Source: Cepaea nemoralis | Lineage: Eukaryota > Mollusca > Gastropoda > Stylommatophora > Helicidae | Direction of reading: 5' to 3' | Assembly: GCA_014155875.1 (NCBI GenBank) | Contig: JACEFZ010006323.1 | Coordinates: 339,501 to 403,500 of the forward strand | Length of the DNA stretch: 64,000 nucleotides | Part shown: piece by piece, positions 1-12,355 of the stretch | Numbering within the stretch: position 1 is the stretch's first letter | Layout: every line of letters begins with the position of its first letter | The notes under the pieces: model-generated | What the model was told of the DNA's origin: nothing | The model's database searches: none | The model's input: the letters and a program-made list of their open reading frames with translations, nothing else | Made by a program: the position numbers and the translations under genes

Positions 1-180
1 GACCAAGTGAAATTTTTTTTTTCTGCATGAATTCAAGCTCTTTATCGGCGCTGGAGGATTTGCGTTGAACGCTGTGGTGACAACATCACAAAATGATGCA
101 TTAGTTCTTTATTTTTTCAGAGTATATTTAAAAACAATAAAAAGTAAACATTTAAGGTTTTCAGTTAAAGCACCCTCGTA
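1..180 (+). mobile_element. 3' end of a mariner-like DNA transposon (family mar-2), cut by the window edge
   Basis: The stretch matches the 3' part of the copy at 13130-13548, sharing TTTATCGGC, a NAVVTT-coding stretch and the motif TTCTTTA..TTTTCAG. It ends in CACCCTCGTA at 180. Read in reverse, that terminus is TACGAGGGTGC followed by GAAAACC, which resembles inverted-repeat ends of mariner-like elements at a TA target. No catalytic residues are present in this fragment. Family assignment is inference from the 13-kb copy. Confidence 0.45.
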
Positions 181-250
181 TGTGATCCAGAACACCAAAG
201 ACCGAGTTGTGTGGAGAGACATGAAAGCCTACGCCCTTTGCCAAGAATCA
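181..250 (+). mobile_element. LINE family A, extreme 3' coding end
   Basis: The translation VIQNTKDRVVWRDMKAYA matches the C-terminal LIQ(N/K)TKDRDLWRAMNAYA motif of the copies at 11696-12215 and 44466-44765. The fragment is followed directly by a GAT-rich tail, as in those copies, so this is the 3' terminus of a 5'-truncated insertion. Confidence 0.7.
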
Positions 251-251
251 G

Positions 252-264
252 TATGATGATGGTG

Positions 265-315
<51 letters not shown>

Positions 316-322
316 GTGATGT
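252..322 (+). repeat. (GAT)n tract, LINE-A 3' tail
   Basis: A run of ATG/GAT triplets with some GGT interruptions directly follows the LINE-A end. Other LINE-A copies also end in short ATGATG tails, so this microsatellite probably grew from the tail. Between 323 and 890 I see no recognisable gene or repeat. Confidence 0.85.
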
Positions 323-927
323 GTGATATGTATGGGTGCGCTCGGGCGTTTGGGTTTCCCCTCGATATTTAAACAGGAATTTCCGTTAAGAAAGCTAAAA
401 CATCTGAAATGACTTCGGTAACAGCAACACCGCACCAAACTGAACCCGTTCACAAATATCCGTCGAAATCGCCCCTGAGCAGTGATAGCTTTATACCGGC
501 ATGCTTCTGAGAGGGGCTCTGTCAAGTTTACACGGGTCACAGTCTAACGCAGTTATGCAAGTCGGCAGAGACGCGGACTCCTGAGGCCGCTTTCATTTTG
601 TGCCGCCATGCCAATCGGATTTTCTCTTTCCGGCCGCAGTTATTGATTGCTTTTTCCTGACACTACTAATGCGTAATCGATAGGCGCTATGTTTGGTCCC
701 AGCTAGGTTAACTGAGAATGGTTCTTAAATAAAATAAAAAGTCCTTCTGTCTCGACGACACCCCTTCAGATTCCTTGTTTAACTCCATCTTTTCTCGGTA
801 ATTGCTCGAGGCCGTCTGTGTGTATTTATGTGGTTGTTGTGTCCGGTGTCCGGGTCATTTACAGACAGATTAGGGTAGGGTATTGGGGAGGTGTTTGATA
901 TATTAACATTTAAAAGAGACAGATTGG

Positions 928-1015
928 GGGGGGGGGGGGAGAGACAGTCTAGTAAAAAGGCAGACAGAGGAAGAAAATTAGAGAGGAGAGGAGAGGAGAG
1001 AAGAGAGAGAGAGAA

Positions 1016-1046
<31 letters not shown>

Positions 1047-1132
1047 GAGGGAGAGAGAAAGACATAACAAGCAAGACTGACAGAAATCGGACTGGCTTAC
1101 AGACAAATTTAGAGCGATAGAGAAACAGAGAT

Positions 1133-1224
<92 letters not shown>

Positions 1225-1368
1225 GGCAGACAGACAAGTTTTAGAGAGAGACAGAGGAAGAGGGATTAATAAAGAGAGAGACAGAAAAAAAGAGAGAGAT
1301 GAGACATACATACAGACAGACAAGATTTAGAGAGAGATAAAGAAATAAAGAGAGAGAGAGAGAGAGAT

Positions 1369-1428
<60 letters not shown>

Positions 1429-1570
1429 GGCAGACAGACAAGTTTTAGAGAGAGACAGAGGAAGAGGGATTAATAAAGAGAGAGACAGAAAAAAAGAGAG
1501 AAATGAGACATACAGAGAGACAGACAAGATTTAGAGAGAGATAAAGAAATAAAGAGAGAGAGAGAGAGAT

Positions 1571-1657
<87 letters not shown>

Positions 1658-1668
1658 AATTAGACTGG
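928..1668. repeat. (GA)n microsatellite cluster with a duplicated 206-bp block
   Basis: The tract is almost pure GA dinucleotide with short unique islands. The island beginning GGTGGCAGACAGACAAG at about 1222 recurs at about 1427 with the same following sequence (GAAGAGGGATTAATAAAG), giving a tandem duplication of roughly 206 bp. The SLSLSL frames here are artefacts. Confidence 0.95.
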
Positions 1669-1674
1669 AAGATA

Positions 1675-1900
1675 AACAGTCGTTTGGCTAGACAGACATA
1701 CTGACAGACAGACTGACAGGCAAGCGAATTAACAGACGGATTTGCAGGCAGACAAACAAACCGCCAAACAGATAGACATGAAAACAGACAAACGGATTGA
1801 CCAACAAATGTACAGACAGACGCACAGTCAGACAGACAGAAGACAGAAAGACATAAAGCAGATAGACATAAGACAGACAGAAAGACAGACAATCAGAAGA
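1675..1900. repeat. Degenerate CAGA-rich simple sequence
   Basis: GACAGACAGA-type tetranucleotides with many substitutions continue from the GA tract. Similar sequence resumes at 2240-2345. Confidence 0.8.
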
Positions 1901-2145
1901 GGTCTCGTGGTGAAGTAGTTACGCCGCCTGCCACGCGCTCCGAAGGCCGTGTGTATGTTACCGGATTCCGTCTTTCTGTTCGAGGGCGAGATTGGTTCGA
2001 TCACTTCTATGAGTCATCACCAGATCTACGAAGTTGGTCTGTGTACGACGCTTCCCACATATCGCGCTGCGGAAAGAGACCGCGCCATAGGGATAAAATG
2101 CGGTGCAATGAAGTCGATTCCCCCAAATTTAAACCTTTAAGACAG
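1901..2145 (+). mobile_element. tRNA-derived SINE, family S1
   Basis: The A-box-like segment TGGTGAAGTAGTTACG starts the element, with GGTTCGATC further in. The body GCGGAAAGAGACCG, then ATGCGGTGCAATGAAGTCGA, is shared with copies at 12356-12556, 22291-22535 and 56605-56832. Confidence 0.7.
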
Positions 2146-2377
2146 GCAAGCAGAAAGACAGGCCGGCGGACATTGATATTAATAGACATAAATGAATAAA
2201 AAAGGTATGCAGGAAATTTTAGGTTAGAGATGATACCATTTCACTAGACAGATAAATAGACAGACAGTGAGAAAAAGAAAAAAAAAACAGAGAAAGAAGC
2301 AGACAAATTGATAGAGGGAGAAATTTAAAGACAGAAGACAGAAAGGTGGACGTAGGTGTTCAAAGACAGTTATTTAG

Positions 2378-2524
2378 GGTGTATGTTAATTGCTGTGGGG
2401 TGTTTGAACATATTGCCGTTCCAAAGTTTGTATTCACCCTCTGTGAACACATGCAGTATAAAAGGTAAATACAAAACTTGAAACGGCAATATTTTCAAAA
2501 ACCTCATGGTCATTAACGATACAC
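2378..2524. mobile_element. Foldback MITE, family M1, copy 1
   Basis: The left half, starting GGTGTATGTTAATTGC, is nearly the reverse complement of the right half ending CATTAACGATACAC. Arms of about 58 bp surround a loop of about 30 bp (ACCCTCTGTGAACACATGC). Three more copies lie at 12587, 57020 and 58615. From 2525 to 2880 I see nothing else. Confidence 0.85.
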
Positions 2525-2879
2525 AGTGTGGATAAAGAAGCCATTCAGGTAATTACAGGTGGTAAACACCAGAAAAAGGCACTTTTTCGCGCCTGAAAGT
2601 GGGTTGGGCATATGGTGCTAAACCCATATTTGTATAGACCCGTCAGCTCTCAGTGGGTGATATGGTCAGTATCCCACAGGCAGCCTTTACTTCCAATGAT
2701 ATTTCCTAGTGCCCATTTCACCTGGATCGATCTGGGAGCTCGGTTCAATTTTTAAAATCTGCTGCTGATGCGGATTCGAAGCATTAGTGCAACTGCCAGT
2801 TATAGGTGGGATACATGCTAACTGCACACAGGCAGTCCGAGAACTATATGGACAGGCGGACGTAAGAATGAATCTTCTG

Positions 2880-3676
2880 CCTCCTCTTTTCTTCTCCTTC
2901 CTCCCTCCTCTCCGCCTTTCCTCCCTCATCTCCTTACCTCCTCCCTCATCTCCTTACCTCCTCCCTCATCTCCTTACCTCCTCCCGTCTCTCCTTACCTT
3001 CAGCCGTTTCTCCTTTACTCATCTTGCGTCTCCTTCTTTCCTCCTGCCACGTCTTCCTTCATTCAGTCTTTTTTTTCTTCTTTCCTCCTCTTCTTCCTCC
3101 TCCCGTCTTCATCCGTCTTTCATCTTCCTCCTTCCTTCCTTCTTCTTCTTCATCTTCTAATAGTTCTCCCACCTCTCCTTCCTTCCACATACCTCTTCTT
3201 CCTTCTTTCCGCTACTCCCTCATTCCTTCCACCTCTTCTTTCTTCCTCTCTCTTCTTCTTCCTCCTTCCGTCTTCATCCGTCTTCCATCTTCCCCTTTCT
3301 TCCTCCGCCTCCTCCTCCCTCTTCTTCTTCTTCTTCTTCTTCTTCTTCTTCTTCTTCTTCTTCTTCTTCTTCTTCTTCTTCTTCTTCTTCTTCTTCTTCT
3401 TCTTCTTCTTCTTCTTCTTCTTCTAGTCCTTCCGCCTCTCCTGCCTTCCTCCATCATTTCCTTTCATCCTCCCGCCTCTCCTTCCTTCTTCCCACCTCTT
3501 CTTCCTTCCTCTCGCCTCTCCTTCCTTTCTCTCTTTTCTTTTTCCTTCTTCATCCGTCCTCCATCTTCCTTCATCCTTCCTTCCTCTTCTTCTTCTTCTT
3601 CTTCTTCTTCTTCTTCTTCTTCTTCTTCTTCTTCTTCTTCTTCTTCTTCTTCTTCTTCTTCTTCTTCTTCTTCTTC
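2880..3676. repeat. Pyrimidine tract with two (CTT)n expansions
   Basis: A C/T-rich strand holds a 20-bp repeat (CTCCTTACCTCCTCCCTCAT, about 4 copies near 2910-3010) and long (TTC)n runs at 3318-3423 and 3583-3676. The second run sits exactly at the 3' end of the reverse-strand LINE-C copy, whose tail is (GAA)n. Confidence 0.95.
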
Positions 3677-4080
3677 AGCGTTCCGAGCCATTGAGGTTCT
3701 TTGCTGCAAATACAATCTGTCTCCATTCGTCTCTCTGGTGGACCTTCTCTTGCCAGTCGTTGATTCCAAGTGCTTGTAGGTCTGTATGTATATTATCTCC
3801 CCACCGCCTTCTTGGTCTACCTCGGGGTCTACGGTCATTTATTTCCTGAGTGAAAGCGAGTTTTGTTTCCCTATTATCTTCCATTCTTTCTATATGCCCC
3901 AGCCATTGTAGTCTATTAGCCTTCATGATACCAGTGATTAGCGGGGACTTAAACAAATCATAAATGTCTTTGTTACTTCTTCTTTTCCACTCTCCACTTT
4001 GTGTATCCCTAATGGGTCCAAAGATGCGTCTTAAAATTTTGTTCTCAAAGGTTTGTAACAAGGCTTCGTCTCTTTTCGTT
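3677..4080 (-). mobile_element. LINE family C, C-terminal ORF2 fragment
   Basis: The reverse-strand translation runs from DEALLQTFENKILRRIFGPI through WLGHIERMEDNRETK and RPRGRPRRRWGDN to AAKNLNGSER and stop. It is the region downstream of reverse transcriptase in non-LTR retrotransposons. It is 5' truncated, with no polymerase motifs left, and the stop is followed by the (GAA)n tail. A longer relative is at 13762-14402. Confidence 0.85.
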
Positions 4081-4256
4081 GTACTCCTTCTTCTTCTGCT
4101 TCTTCTAATAGTCCTTGCCGTGTGCTGTTGCCGATCTTGTCTGTTCACAACTTTCTATCTTGTGTATTGCCAATTATTTCTGATACCGATGCTCCTCCAT
4201 CTATGACGTCAATCTGTTCAGTTCCTTCTTTCTTGGTCTTCCCTTCTTCTTCACCC
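4081..4256 (-). mobile_element. LINE family D, 3' end, host of the 27-bp array
   Basis: On the reverse strand, KKKGRPRKKELNRL and then SEIIGNTQDRKL, with a stop and frame shifts, resemble the C-terminal GRGRPRK..W and NTKDRxLW motifs of LINE ORF2. A GAA-rich tail (4081-4110) ends it and abuts LINE-C. Upstream on the same strand it passes straight into the minisatellite. Confidence 0.65.
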
Positions 4257-7200
4257 CTCCAGCTTTTCCGCTGTGACAACATACTCCAACTTTCCCGTTG
4301 TGACAACATACTCCAACTTTCCCGTTGTGACAACATACTCCAGCTGTCCCGTTGTGACAACATACTCCAGCTGTCCCGTTATGACAACATACTCCAGCTG
4401 TCCCGCTGTGACAACATACTCCAACTTTCACGTTGTGACAACATACTCCAACTTTCCCGTTGTGACAACATACTCCAACTTTCCCGTTGTGACAACATAC
4501 TCCAACTTTCCCGTTATGACAACAAACTCCAGCTGTCCCGCTGTGACAACATACTCCAACTTTCCCGTTGTGACAACATGCTCCAACTTTCCCGTTGTGA
4601 CAACATACTCCAGCTGTCCCGTTGTGACAACATACTCCAGCTGTCCCGTTATGACAACATACTCCAGCTGTCCCGTTGTGACAACATACTCCAGCTGTCC
4701 CGTTGTGACAACATACTCCAAGTGTCCCGTTATGACAACATACTCCAGCTGTCCCGTTATGACAACATACTCCAGCTGTCCCGTTGTGACAACATACTCT
4801 AGCCTTCCCGTTGTGACAACATACTCCAGCTGTCCCGTTGTGACAACATACTCCAAGTGTCCCGTTATGACAACATACTCCAGCTGTCCCGTTGTGACAA
4901 CATGCTCCAGCTGTCACGTTGTGACAACATACTCCAGCTGTCCCGCTGTGACAAACATACTCCAGCTGTCCCGTTGTGACAACATACTCCAAGTGTCCCG
5001 TTATGACAACATACTCCAGCTGTCCCGTTATGACAACATACTCCAGCTGTCCCGTTGTGACAACATGCTCCAGCTGTCCCGTTGTGACAACATACTCCAG
5101 CTGTCCCGTTGTGACAACATGCTCCAGCTGTCCCGTTATGACAACATACTCCAGCTGTCCCGCTGTGACAACATACTCCAGCTTTCCCGTTGTGACAACA
5201 TGCTCCAACTTTCCCGTTATGACAACATGCTCCAACTTTCCCGTTATGACAACATACTCCAGCTGTCCCGCTGTGACAACATGCTCCATCTTTCCCGTTA
5301 TGACAACATACTCCAACTTTCCCGTTGTGACAACATACTCCAGCTGTCCCGTTGTGACACCATACACCAAGTGTCCCGTTATGACAACATACTCCAGCTG
5401 TCCCGTTATGACAACATACTCCAGCTGTCCCGTTGTGACAACATGCTCCAGCTGTCCCGCTGTGACAACATACTCCAGCTTTCCCGTTGTGACAACATGC
5501 TCCAACTTTCCCGTTATGACAACATGCTCCAACTTTCCCGTTATGACAACATACTCCAGCTGTCCCGCTGTGACAACATGCTCCAACTTTCCCGTTATGA
5601 CAACATACTCCAACTTTCCCGTTGTGACAACATACTCCAGCTGTCCTGTTGTGACAACATACTCCAGCTGTCCCGTTGTGAAAACATACTCCAGCTGTCC
5701 CGTTATGACAACATACTCCAGCTGTCCCGTTGTGACAACATACTCCAAGTGTCCCGTTGTGACAACATACTCCAGCTGTCCCGCTGTGACAATATACTCC
5801 AGCTGTCCCGTTGTGACAACATACTCCAGCTGTCCCGTTGTGACAACATACTCCAACTTTCCCGTTGTGACAACATACTCCAGCTGTCCCGTTGTGACAA
5901 CATACTCCAGCTGTCCCGTTATGACAACATACTCCAACTTTCCCGTTATGACAACATACTCCAGCTGTCCCGTTGTGACAACATACTCCAGCTGTCCCGT
6001 TATGACAACATACTCCAGCTGTCCCGTTATGACAACATACTCCAGCTGTCCCGTTATGACAACATGCTCCAGCTGTCCCGTTGTGACAACATACTCCAGC
6101 TGTCCCGTTGTGACAACATACTCCAGCTGTCCCGTTGTGACAACATACTCCAGCTGTCCCGTTGTGACAACATACTCCAGCTGTCCCGTTGTGACAACAT
6201 ACTCCAGCTGTCCCGTTGTGACAACATACTCCAAGTGTCCCGTTATGACAACATACTCCAGCTGTCCCGTTATGACAACATACTCCAGCTGTCGCGTTGT
6301 GACAACATACTCTAGCCTTCCCGTTGTGACAACATACTCCAGCTGTCCCGTTGTGACAACATACTCCAAGTGTCCCGTTATGACAACATACTCCAGCTGT
6401 CCCGTTGTGACAACATGCTCCAGCTGTCACGTTGTGACAACATACTCCAGCTGTCCCGCTGTGACAACATACTCCAGCTGTCCCGTTGTGACAACATACT
6501 CCAAGTGTCCCGTTATGACAACATACTCCAGCTGTCCCGTTATGACAACATACTCCAGCTGTCCCGTTGTGACAACATGCTCCAGCTGTCCCGTTGTGAC
6601 AACATACTCCAGCTGTCCCGTTGTGACAACATGCTCCAGCTGTCCCGTTATGACAACATACTCCAGCTGTCCCGCTGTGACAACATACTCCAGCTTTCCC
6701 GTTGTGACAACATGCTCCAACTTTCCCGTTATGACAACATGCTCCAACTTTCCCGTTATGACAACATACTCCAGCTGTCCCGCTGTGACAACATGCTCCA
6801 TCTTTCCCGTTATGACAACATACTCCAACTTTCCCGTTGTGACAACATACTCCAGCTGTCCCGTTGTGACACCATACACCAAGTGTCCCGTTATGACAAC
6901 ATACTCCAGCTGTCCCGTTATGACAACATACTCCAGCTGTCCCGTTGTGACAACATGCTCCAGCTGTCCCGCTGTGACAACATACTCCAGCTTTCCCGTT
7001 GTGACAACATGCTCCAACTTTCCCGTTATGACAACATGCTCCAACTTTCCCGTTATGACAACATACTCCAGCTGTCCCGCTGTGACAACATGCTCCAACT
7101 TTCCCGTTATGACAACATACTCCAACTTTCCCGTTGTGACAACATACTCCAGCTGTCCTGTTGTGACAACATACTCCAGCTGTCCCGTTGTGAAAACATA

Positions 7201-10200
7201 CTCCAGCTGTCCCGTTATGACAACATACTCCAGCTGTCCCGTTGTGACAACATACTCCAAGTGTCCCGTTGTGACAACATACTCCAGCTGTCCCGCTGTG
7301 ACAATATACTCCAGCTGTCCCGTTGTGACAACATACTCCAGCTGTCCCGTTGTGACAACATACTCCAACATTCCCGTTGTGACAACATACTCCAGCTGTC
7401 CCGTTGTGACAACATACTCCAGCTGTCCCGTTATGACAACATACTCCAACTTTCCCGTTATGACAACATACTCCAAGCTGTCCCGTTGTGACAACATACT
7501 CCAGCTGTCCCGTTATGACAACATACTCCAGCTGTCCCGTTATGACAACATACTCCAGCTGTCCCGTTATGACAACATGCTCCAGCTGTCCCGTTGTGAC
7601 AACATACTCCAGCTGTCCCGTTGTGACAACATACTCCAGCTGTCCCGTTGTGACAACATACTCCAGCTGTCCCGTTGTGACAACATACTCCAGCTGTCCC
7701 GTTGTGACAACATACTCCAGCTGTCCCGTTGTGACAACATACTCCAGCTGTCCCGTTGTGACAACATACTCCAGCTGTCCCGTTGTGACAACATACTCCA
7801 GCTGTCCCGTTGTGACAACATACTCCAGCTGTCCCGTTGTGACAACATACTCCAGCCTTCCCGTTGTGACAACATACTCTAGCCTTCCCGTTGTGACAAC
7901 ATACTCCAGCTGTCCCGTTGTGACAACATACTCCAGCTGTCACGTTGTGACAACATACTCCAACTTTCCCGTTGTGACAACATACTCCAGCTGTCCCGTT
8001 GTGACAACATACTCCAGCTGTCCCGTTGTGACAACATACTCCAGCTGTCCCGTTATGACAACATACTCCAGCTGTCCCGTTGTGACAAGATACACCAGCT
8101 GTCCCGTTGTGACAACATACTCCAGCTGTCCCGTTATGACAACAAACTCCAGCTGTCCCGTTGTGACAACATACTCCAGCTGTCCCGTTGTGACAACATA
8201 CTCCAGCTGTCCCGTTGTGACAACATACTCCAGCTGTCCCGTTATGACAACATACTCCAGCTGTCCCGTTGTGACAACATACTCCAGCTGTCCCGTTGTG
8301 ACAACATACTCCAGCTGTCCCGTTGTGACAACATACTCCAGCTGTCCCGTTGTGACAACATACTCCAGCTGTCCCGTTGTGACAACATACTCCAGCTGTC
8401 CCGTTGTGACAACATACTCCAGCTGTCCCGTTGTGACAACATACTCCAGCTGTCCCGTTGTGACAACATACTCCAACTTTCCCGTTATGACAACATACTC
8501 CAGCTGTCCCGTTGTGACAACATACTCCAGCTGTCCCGTTGTGACAACATACTCCAGCTGTCCCGTTATGACAACATACTCCAGCTGTCCCGTTATGACA
8601 ACATACTCCAGCTGTCCCGTTATGACAACATACTCCAGCTGTCCCGTTGTGACAACATACTCCAGCTGTCCCGTTGTGACAACATACTCCAGCTGTCCCG
8701 TTATGGCAACATACTCCAGCTGTCCCGTTGTGACAACATACTCCAGCTGTCCCGTTGTGACAACATACTCCAGCTGTCCCGTTATGACAACATACTCCAG
8801 CTGTCCCGTTATGACAACATACTCCAGCTGTCCCGTTATGACAACATACTCTAGCCTTCCCGTTGTGACAACATACTCCAGCTGTCCCGTTATGACAACA
8901 TACTCCAGCTGTCCCGTTATGACAACATACTCTAGCCTTCCCGTTATGACAACATACTCCAGCTGTCCCGTTATGACAACATACTCCAGCTGTCCCGTTT
9001 TGACAACATACTCCAGCTGTCCAGTTATGACAACATACTCCAGCTGTCCCGTTGTGACAACATACTCCAGCTGTCCCGTTATGACAACATACTCCAGCTG
9101 TCCCGTTATGACAACATACTCCAGCTGTCCCGTTATGACAACATACTCCAGCTGTCCCGTTATGACAACATACTCCAGCTGTCCCGTTGTGACAACATAC
9201 TCCAGCTGTCCCGTTGTGACAACATACTCTAGCCTTCCCGTTGTGACAACATACTCCAGCTGTCCCGTTGTGACAACATACTCCAGCTGTCCCGTTGTGA
9301 CAACATACTCCAGCTGTCCCGTTGTGACAACATACTCCAGCTGTCCCGTTGTGACAACATACTCCAGCTGTCCCGTTGTGACAACATACTCCAGCTGTCC
9401 CGTTGTGACAACATACTCCAACTTTCCCGTTATGACAACATACTCCAGCTGTCCCGTTGTGACAACATACTCCAGCTGTCCCGTTGTGACAACATACTCC
9501 AGCTGTCCCGTTATGACAACATACTCCAGCTGTCCCGTTGTGACAACATACTCTAGCCTTCCCGTTGTGACAACATACTCCAGCCGTCCCGTTATGACAA
9601 CATACTCCAGCTGTCCCGTTATGACAACATACTCCAGCTGTCCCGTTATGACAACATACTCTAGCCTTCCCGTTGTGACAACATACTCCAGCTGTCCCTT
9701 TATGACAACATACTCCAGCTGTCCCGTTATGACAACATACTCCAGCTGTCCCGTTATGACAACATACTCCAGCTGTCCCGTTATGACAACATACTCCAGC
9801 TGTCCCGTTATGACAACATACTCCAGCTGTCCCGTTGTGACAACATACTCCAGCTGTCCCGTTGTGACAACATACTCCAGCTGTCCCGTTGTGACAACAT
9901 ACTCCAGCTGTCCCGTTATGACAACATACTCTAGCATTCCCGTTGTGACAACATACTCCAGCTGTCCCGTTGTGACAACATACTCCAGCTGTCCCGTTGT
10001 GACAACATACTCTAGCCTTCCCTTTGTGACAACATACTCCAGCTGTCCCGTTGTGACAACATACTCCAACTTTCCCGTTGTGACAACATACTCCAGCTGT
10101 CCCGTTATGACAACATACTCTAGCCTTCCCGTTGTGACAACATACTCCAGCTGTCCCGTTGTGACAACATACTCCAGCTGTCCCGTTGTGACAACATACT

Positions 10201-11184
10201 CCAGCTGTCCCGTTGTGACAACATACTCTAGCCTTCCCGTTGTGACAACATACTCCAGCTGTCCCGTTATGACAACATACTCCAGCTGTCCCGTTGTGAC
10301 AACATACTCTAGCCTTCCCGTTGTGACAACATACTCCAGCTGTCCCGTTGTGACAACATACTCCAGCTGTCCCGTTATGACAACATACTCCAGCTGTCCC
10401 GTTGTGACAACATACTCTAGCCTTCCCGTTGTGACAACATACTCCAGCTGTCCCGTTATGACAACATACTCTAGCTGTCCCGTTGTGACAACATACTCTA
10501 GCCTTCCCGTTGTGACAACATACTCCAGCTGTCCCGTTGTGACAACATACTCCAGCTGTCCCGTTGTGACAACATACTCCAGCTGTCCCGTTGTGACAAC
10601 ATACTCCAGCTGTCCCGTTGTGACAACATACTCCAGCTGTCCCGTTGTGACAACATACTCTAGCCTTCCCGTTGTGACAACATACTCCAGCTGTCCCGTT
10701 ATGACAACATACTCCAGCTGTCCCGTTGTGACAACATACTCCAACTTTCCCGTTGTGACAACATACTCCAGCTGTCCCGTTGTGACAACATACTCCAGCT
10801 GTCCCGTTGTGACAACATACTCCAGCTGTCCCGTTGTGACAACATACTCCAACTTTCCCGTTGTGACAACATACTCCAGCTGTCCCGTTGTGACAACATG
10901 CTCCAGCTGTCCCATTATGACAACATACTCCAGCTGTCCCATTATGACAACATACTCCAGCTGTCCCATTATGACAACATACTCCAGCTGTCCCATTATG
11001 ACAACATACTCCAGCTGTCCCATTATGACAACATGCTCCAGCTGTCCCATTATGACAACATACTCCAGCTGTCCCATTATGACAACATACTCCAGCTGTC
11101 CCGTTGTGACAACATGCTCCAGTTGTCCCGTTGTGACAACATACTCCAGCTGTCCCGTTGTGACAACATGCTCCAGTTGTCCCC
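4257..11184. repeat. 27-bp minisatellite, about 256 units, inside a LINE coding region
   Basis: The unit is CCAGCTGTCCCGTTG followed by TGACAACATACT. Common variants are AACTTTCCCG, GTTATGAC, ACATGCTCC and TCTAGCCTTCCCG. Because 27 is divisible by 3, most frames stay open for long distances and give meaningless repetitive proteins (MTTYSSCPV, LEYVVTTGQ, GVCCHNGTA). The reverse-strand frame LEYVVTTGQ matches the LINE motif ENIVTTGK, and LINE sequence lies on both edges. One-base insertions at about 4953 and 7475 shift the frame. Confidence 0.98.
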
Positions 11185-11216
11185 TTCTGGTGACATGTCC
11201 ATACAATGAACATTCT
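11185..11216 (-). mobile_element. LINE family D, upstream edge of the array
   Basis: Reverse-strand residues YGHVTRRGQLEHVVTTG match the LINE-A motif FGHVMRREALENIVTTG. This small remnant shows what the array expanded from. Unique sequence starts beyond 11216. Confidence 0.6.
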
Positions 11217-11389
11217 ACTTCAGACGCTACTAAAGGAATGAATGAATGGATGGATGACAAAACGAGTACTAAAATAATTCGGTAGCTTGGTTGGTTCTGG
11301 ATTAATTTGTAAAGGAAAACTGTCACTGCACTCTAATATAATTATAAGTGCTTCAGTCGCCTCCTATAGATCACACAAGGAGAATCTCA

Positions 11390-11690
11390 GTTGACATATG
11401 ATGACATGGGGCGAATATGATGAAATGGTGTAACATGTGAATACATGGGGTGACATGGGGTGACATGTGATGGCATGGGGTGATATGTGTTAACATATTA
11501 TGACAAAGTGTGACATGTGATGAAATTTGATGAATTGTGATGACACGAAATGACATGTGATAACATGTCATCACATTGACATCTGATGGCATGCAATAAC
11601 ATTGGGTGACTTGTGGTGACATTGGGTGACATGCGATGACATATGATGACATTGGGTGACATGTGGGGACATGTGATGATATAGGGTGAA
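11390..11690. repeat. Degenerate short repeat of GACATG(T/G)G(A/G)T
   Basis: Irregular repeats of TGACATGTGATGACAT and TGACATGGGG run with a period near 10 bp and heavy divergence. They abut the 3' tail of the next LINE-A copy. Confidence 0.8.
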
Positions 11691-11695
11691 GTTTT

Positions 11696-12215
11696 CAGGT
11701 ATAATCATCATGAAGTACCATGCCGGCTGGTGTAGGTGTTCATGGCTCTCCACAGATCTCGGTCTTAGGTATTCTGGATCAACTCTGCTGATGATATTCT
11801 TCCATGCCACCGTCTCAATCCATCCAGCATCATTTCTCTTGGTCGGCCTCTGCTTCTCCACACCTCGATCTTTTCAGTTGTCACGATGTTCTCCAGTGCT
11901 TTTCTTCTCATCACGTGACCAAAGAAAGATGTTTCGTCTCGTTCTTATTGTTGTATATAATGTTCTAGTGTCATTAACCTCTTTCAGGCAGTCGTTGTTA
12001 GTACTCTGTCAGTCCAAGGAATTCGCAACATTCGTCTTAGGAACCACATCTCTGTTGCTTCCAAGTTCTTCCTAATTTATTCATTTACATTCCAAGATTC
12101 ACTGCCTTACAGCAAAACTGGTTCTGTATAGCACTTCAGCACTTTCTTTCTTACATTCAATGATAGTGACTTATTGCATACGATACTTTTCAGGTATACG
12201 TTGATATAAAGCAAA
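11696..12215 (-). mobile_element. LINE family A, C-terminal ORF2 fragment
   Basis: Reverse-strand pieces include NNDCLKEVNDTRTLYTTIR, MMLDGLRRWHGR and LIQNTKDRDLWRAMN-like sequence, with several frame breaks. This is the region downstream of the reverse transcriptase. The short CATCAT tail is at the 11696 end. Closest relatives here are 27445-28103, 44466-44765 and 63480-64000. Confidence 0.8.
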
Positions 12216-12355
12216 TGGACTGAGTGTCAAGGAAAAGGGTTTTTGGAAAAGCTGATCCGCTACCCAGCACAAAAGAATAAATAAGGTGCGATATGTGCAA
12301 TAGTAAACTAGACTATTCCTCCAAGCAGTTACAACTACAAAATGTTTAAAAGGGA

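Noticed and set aside
978..1892. SLSLSL-rich reverse-strand frames
   Set aside because: Translations of GA dinucleotide repeats.
4257..11184. CRISPR-like array
   Set aside because: Units are contiguous with no unique spacers, and the setting is eukaryotic.
4201..11326. Very long open frames (up to 1265 codons) of repeats such as MTTYSSCPV, LEYVVTTGQ and GVCCHNGTA
   Set aside because: They arise because the 27-bp unit has no stop in most frames; several overlapping frames on both strands are equally open. Not evidence for structural proteins.
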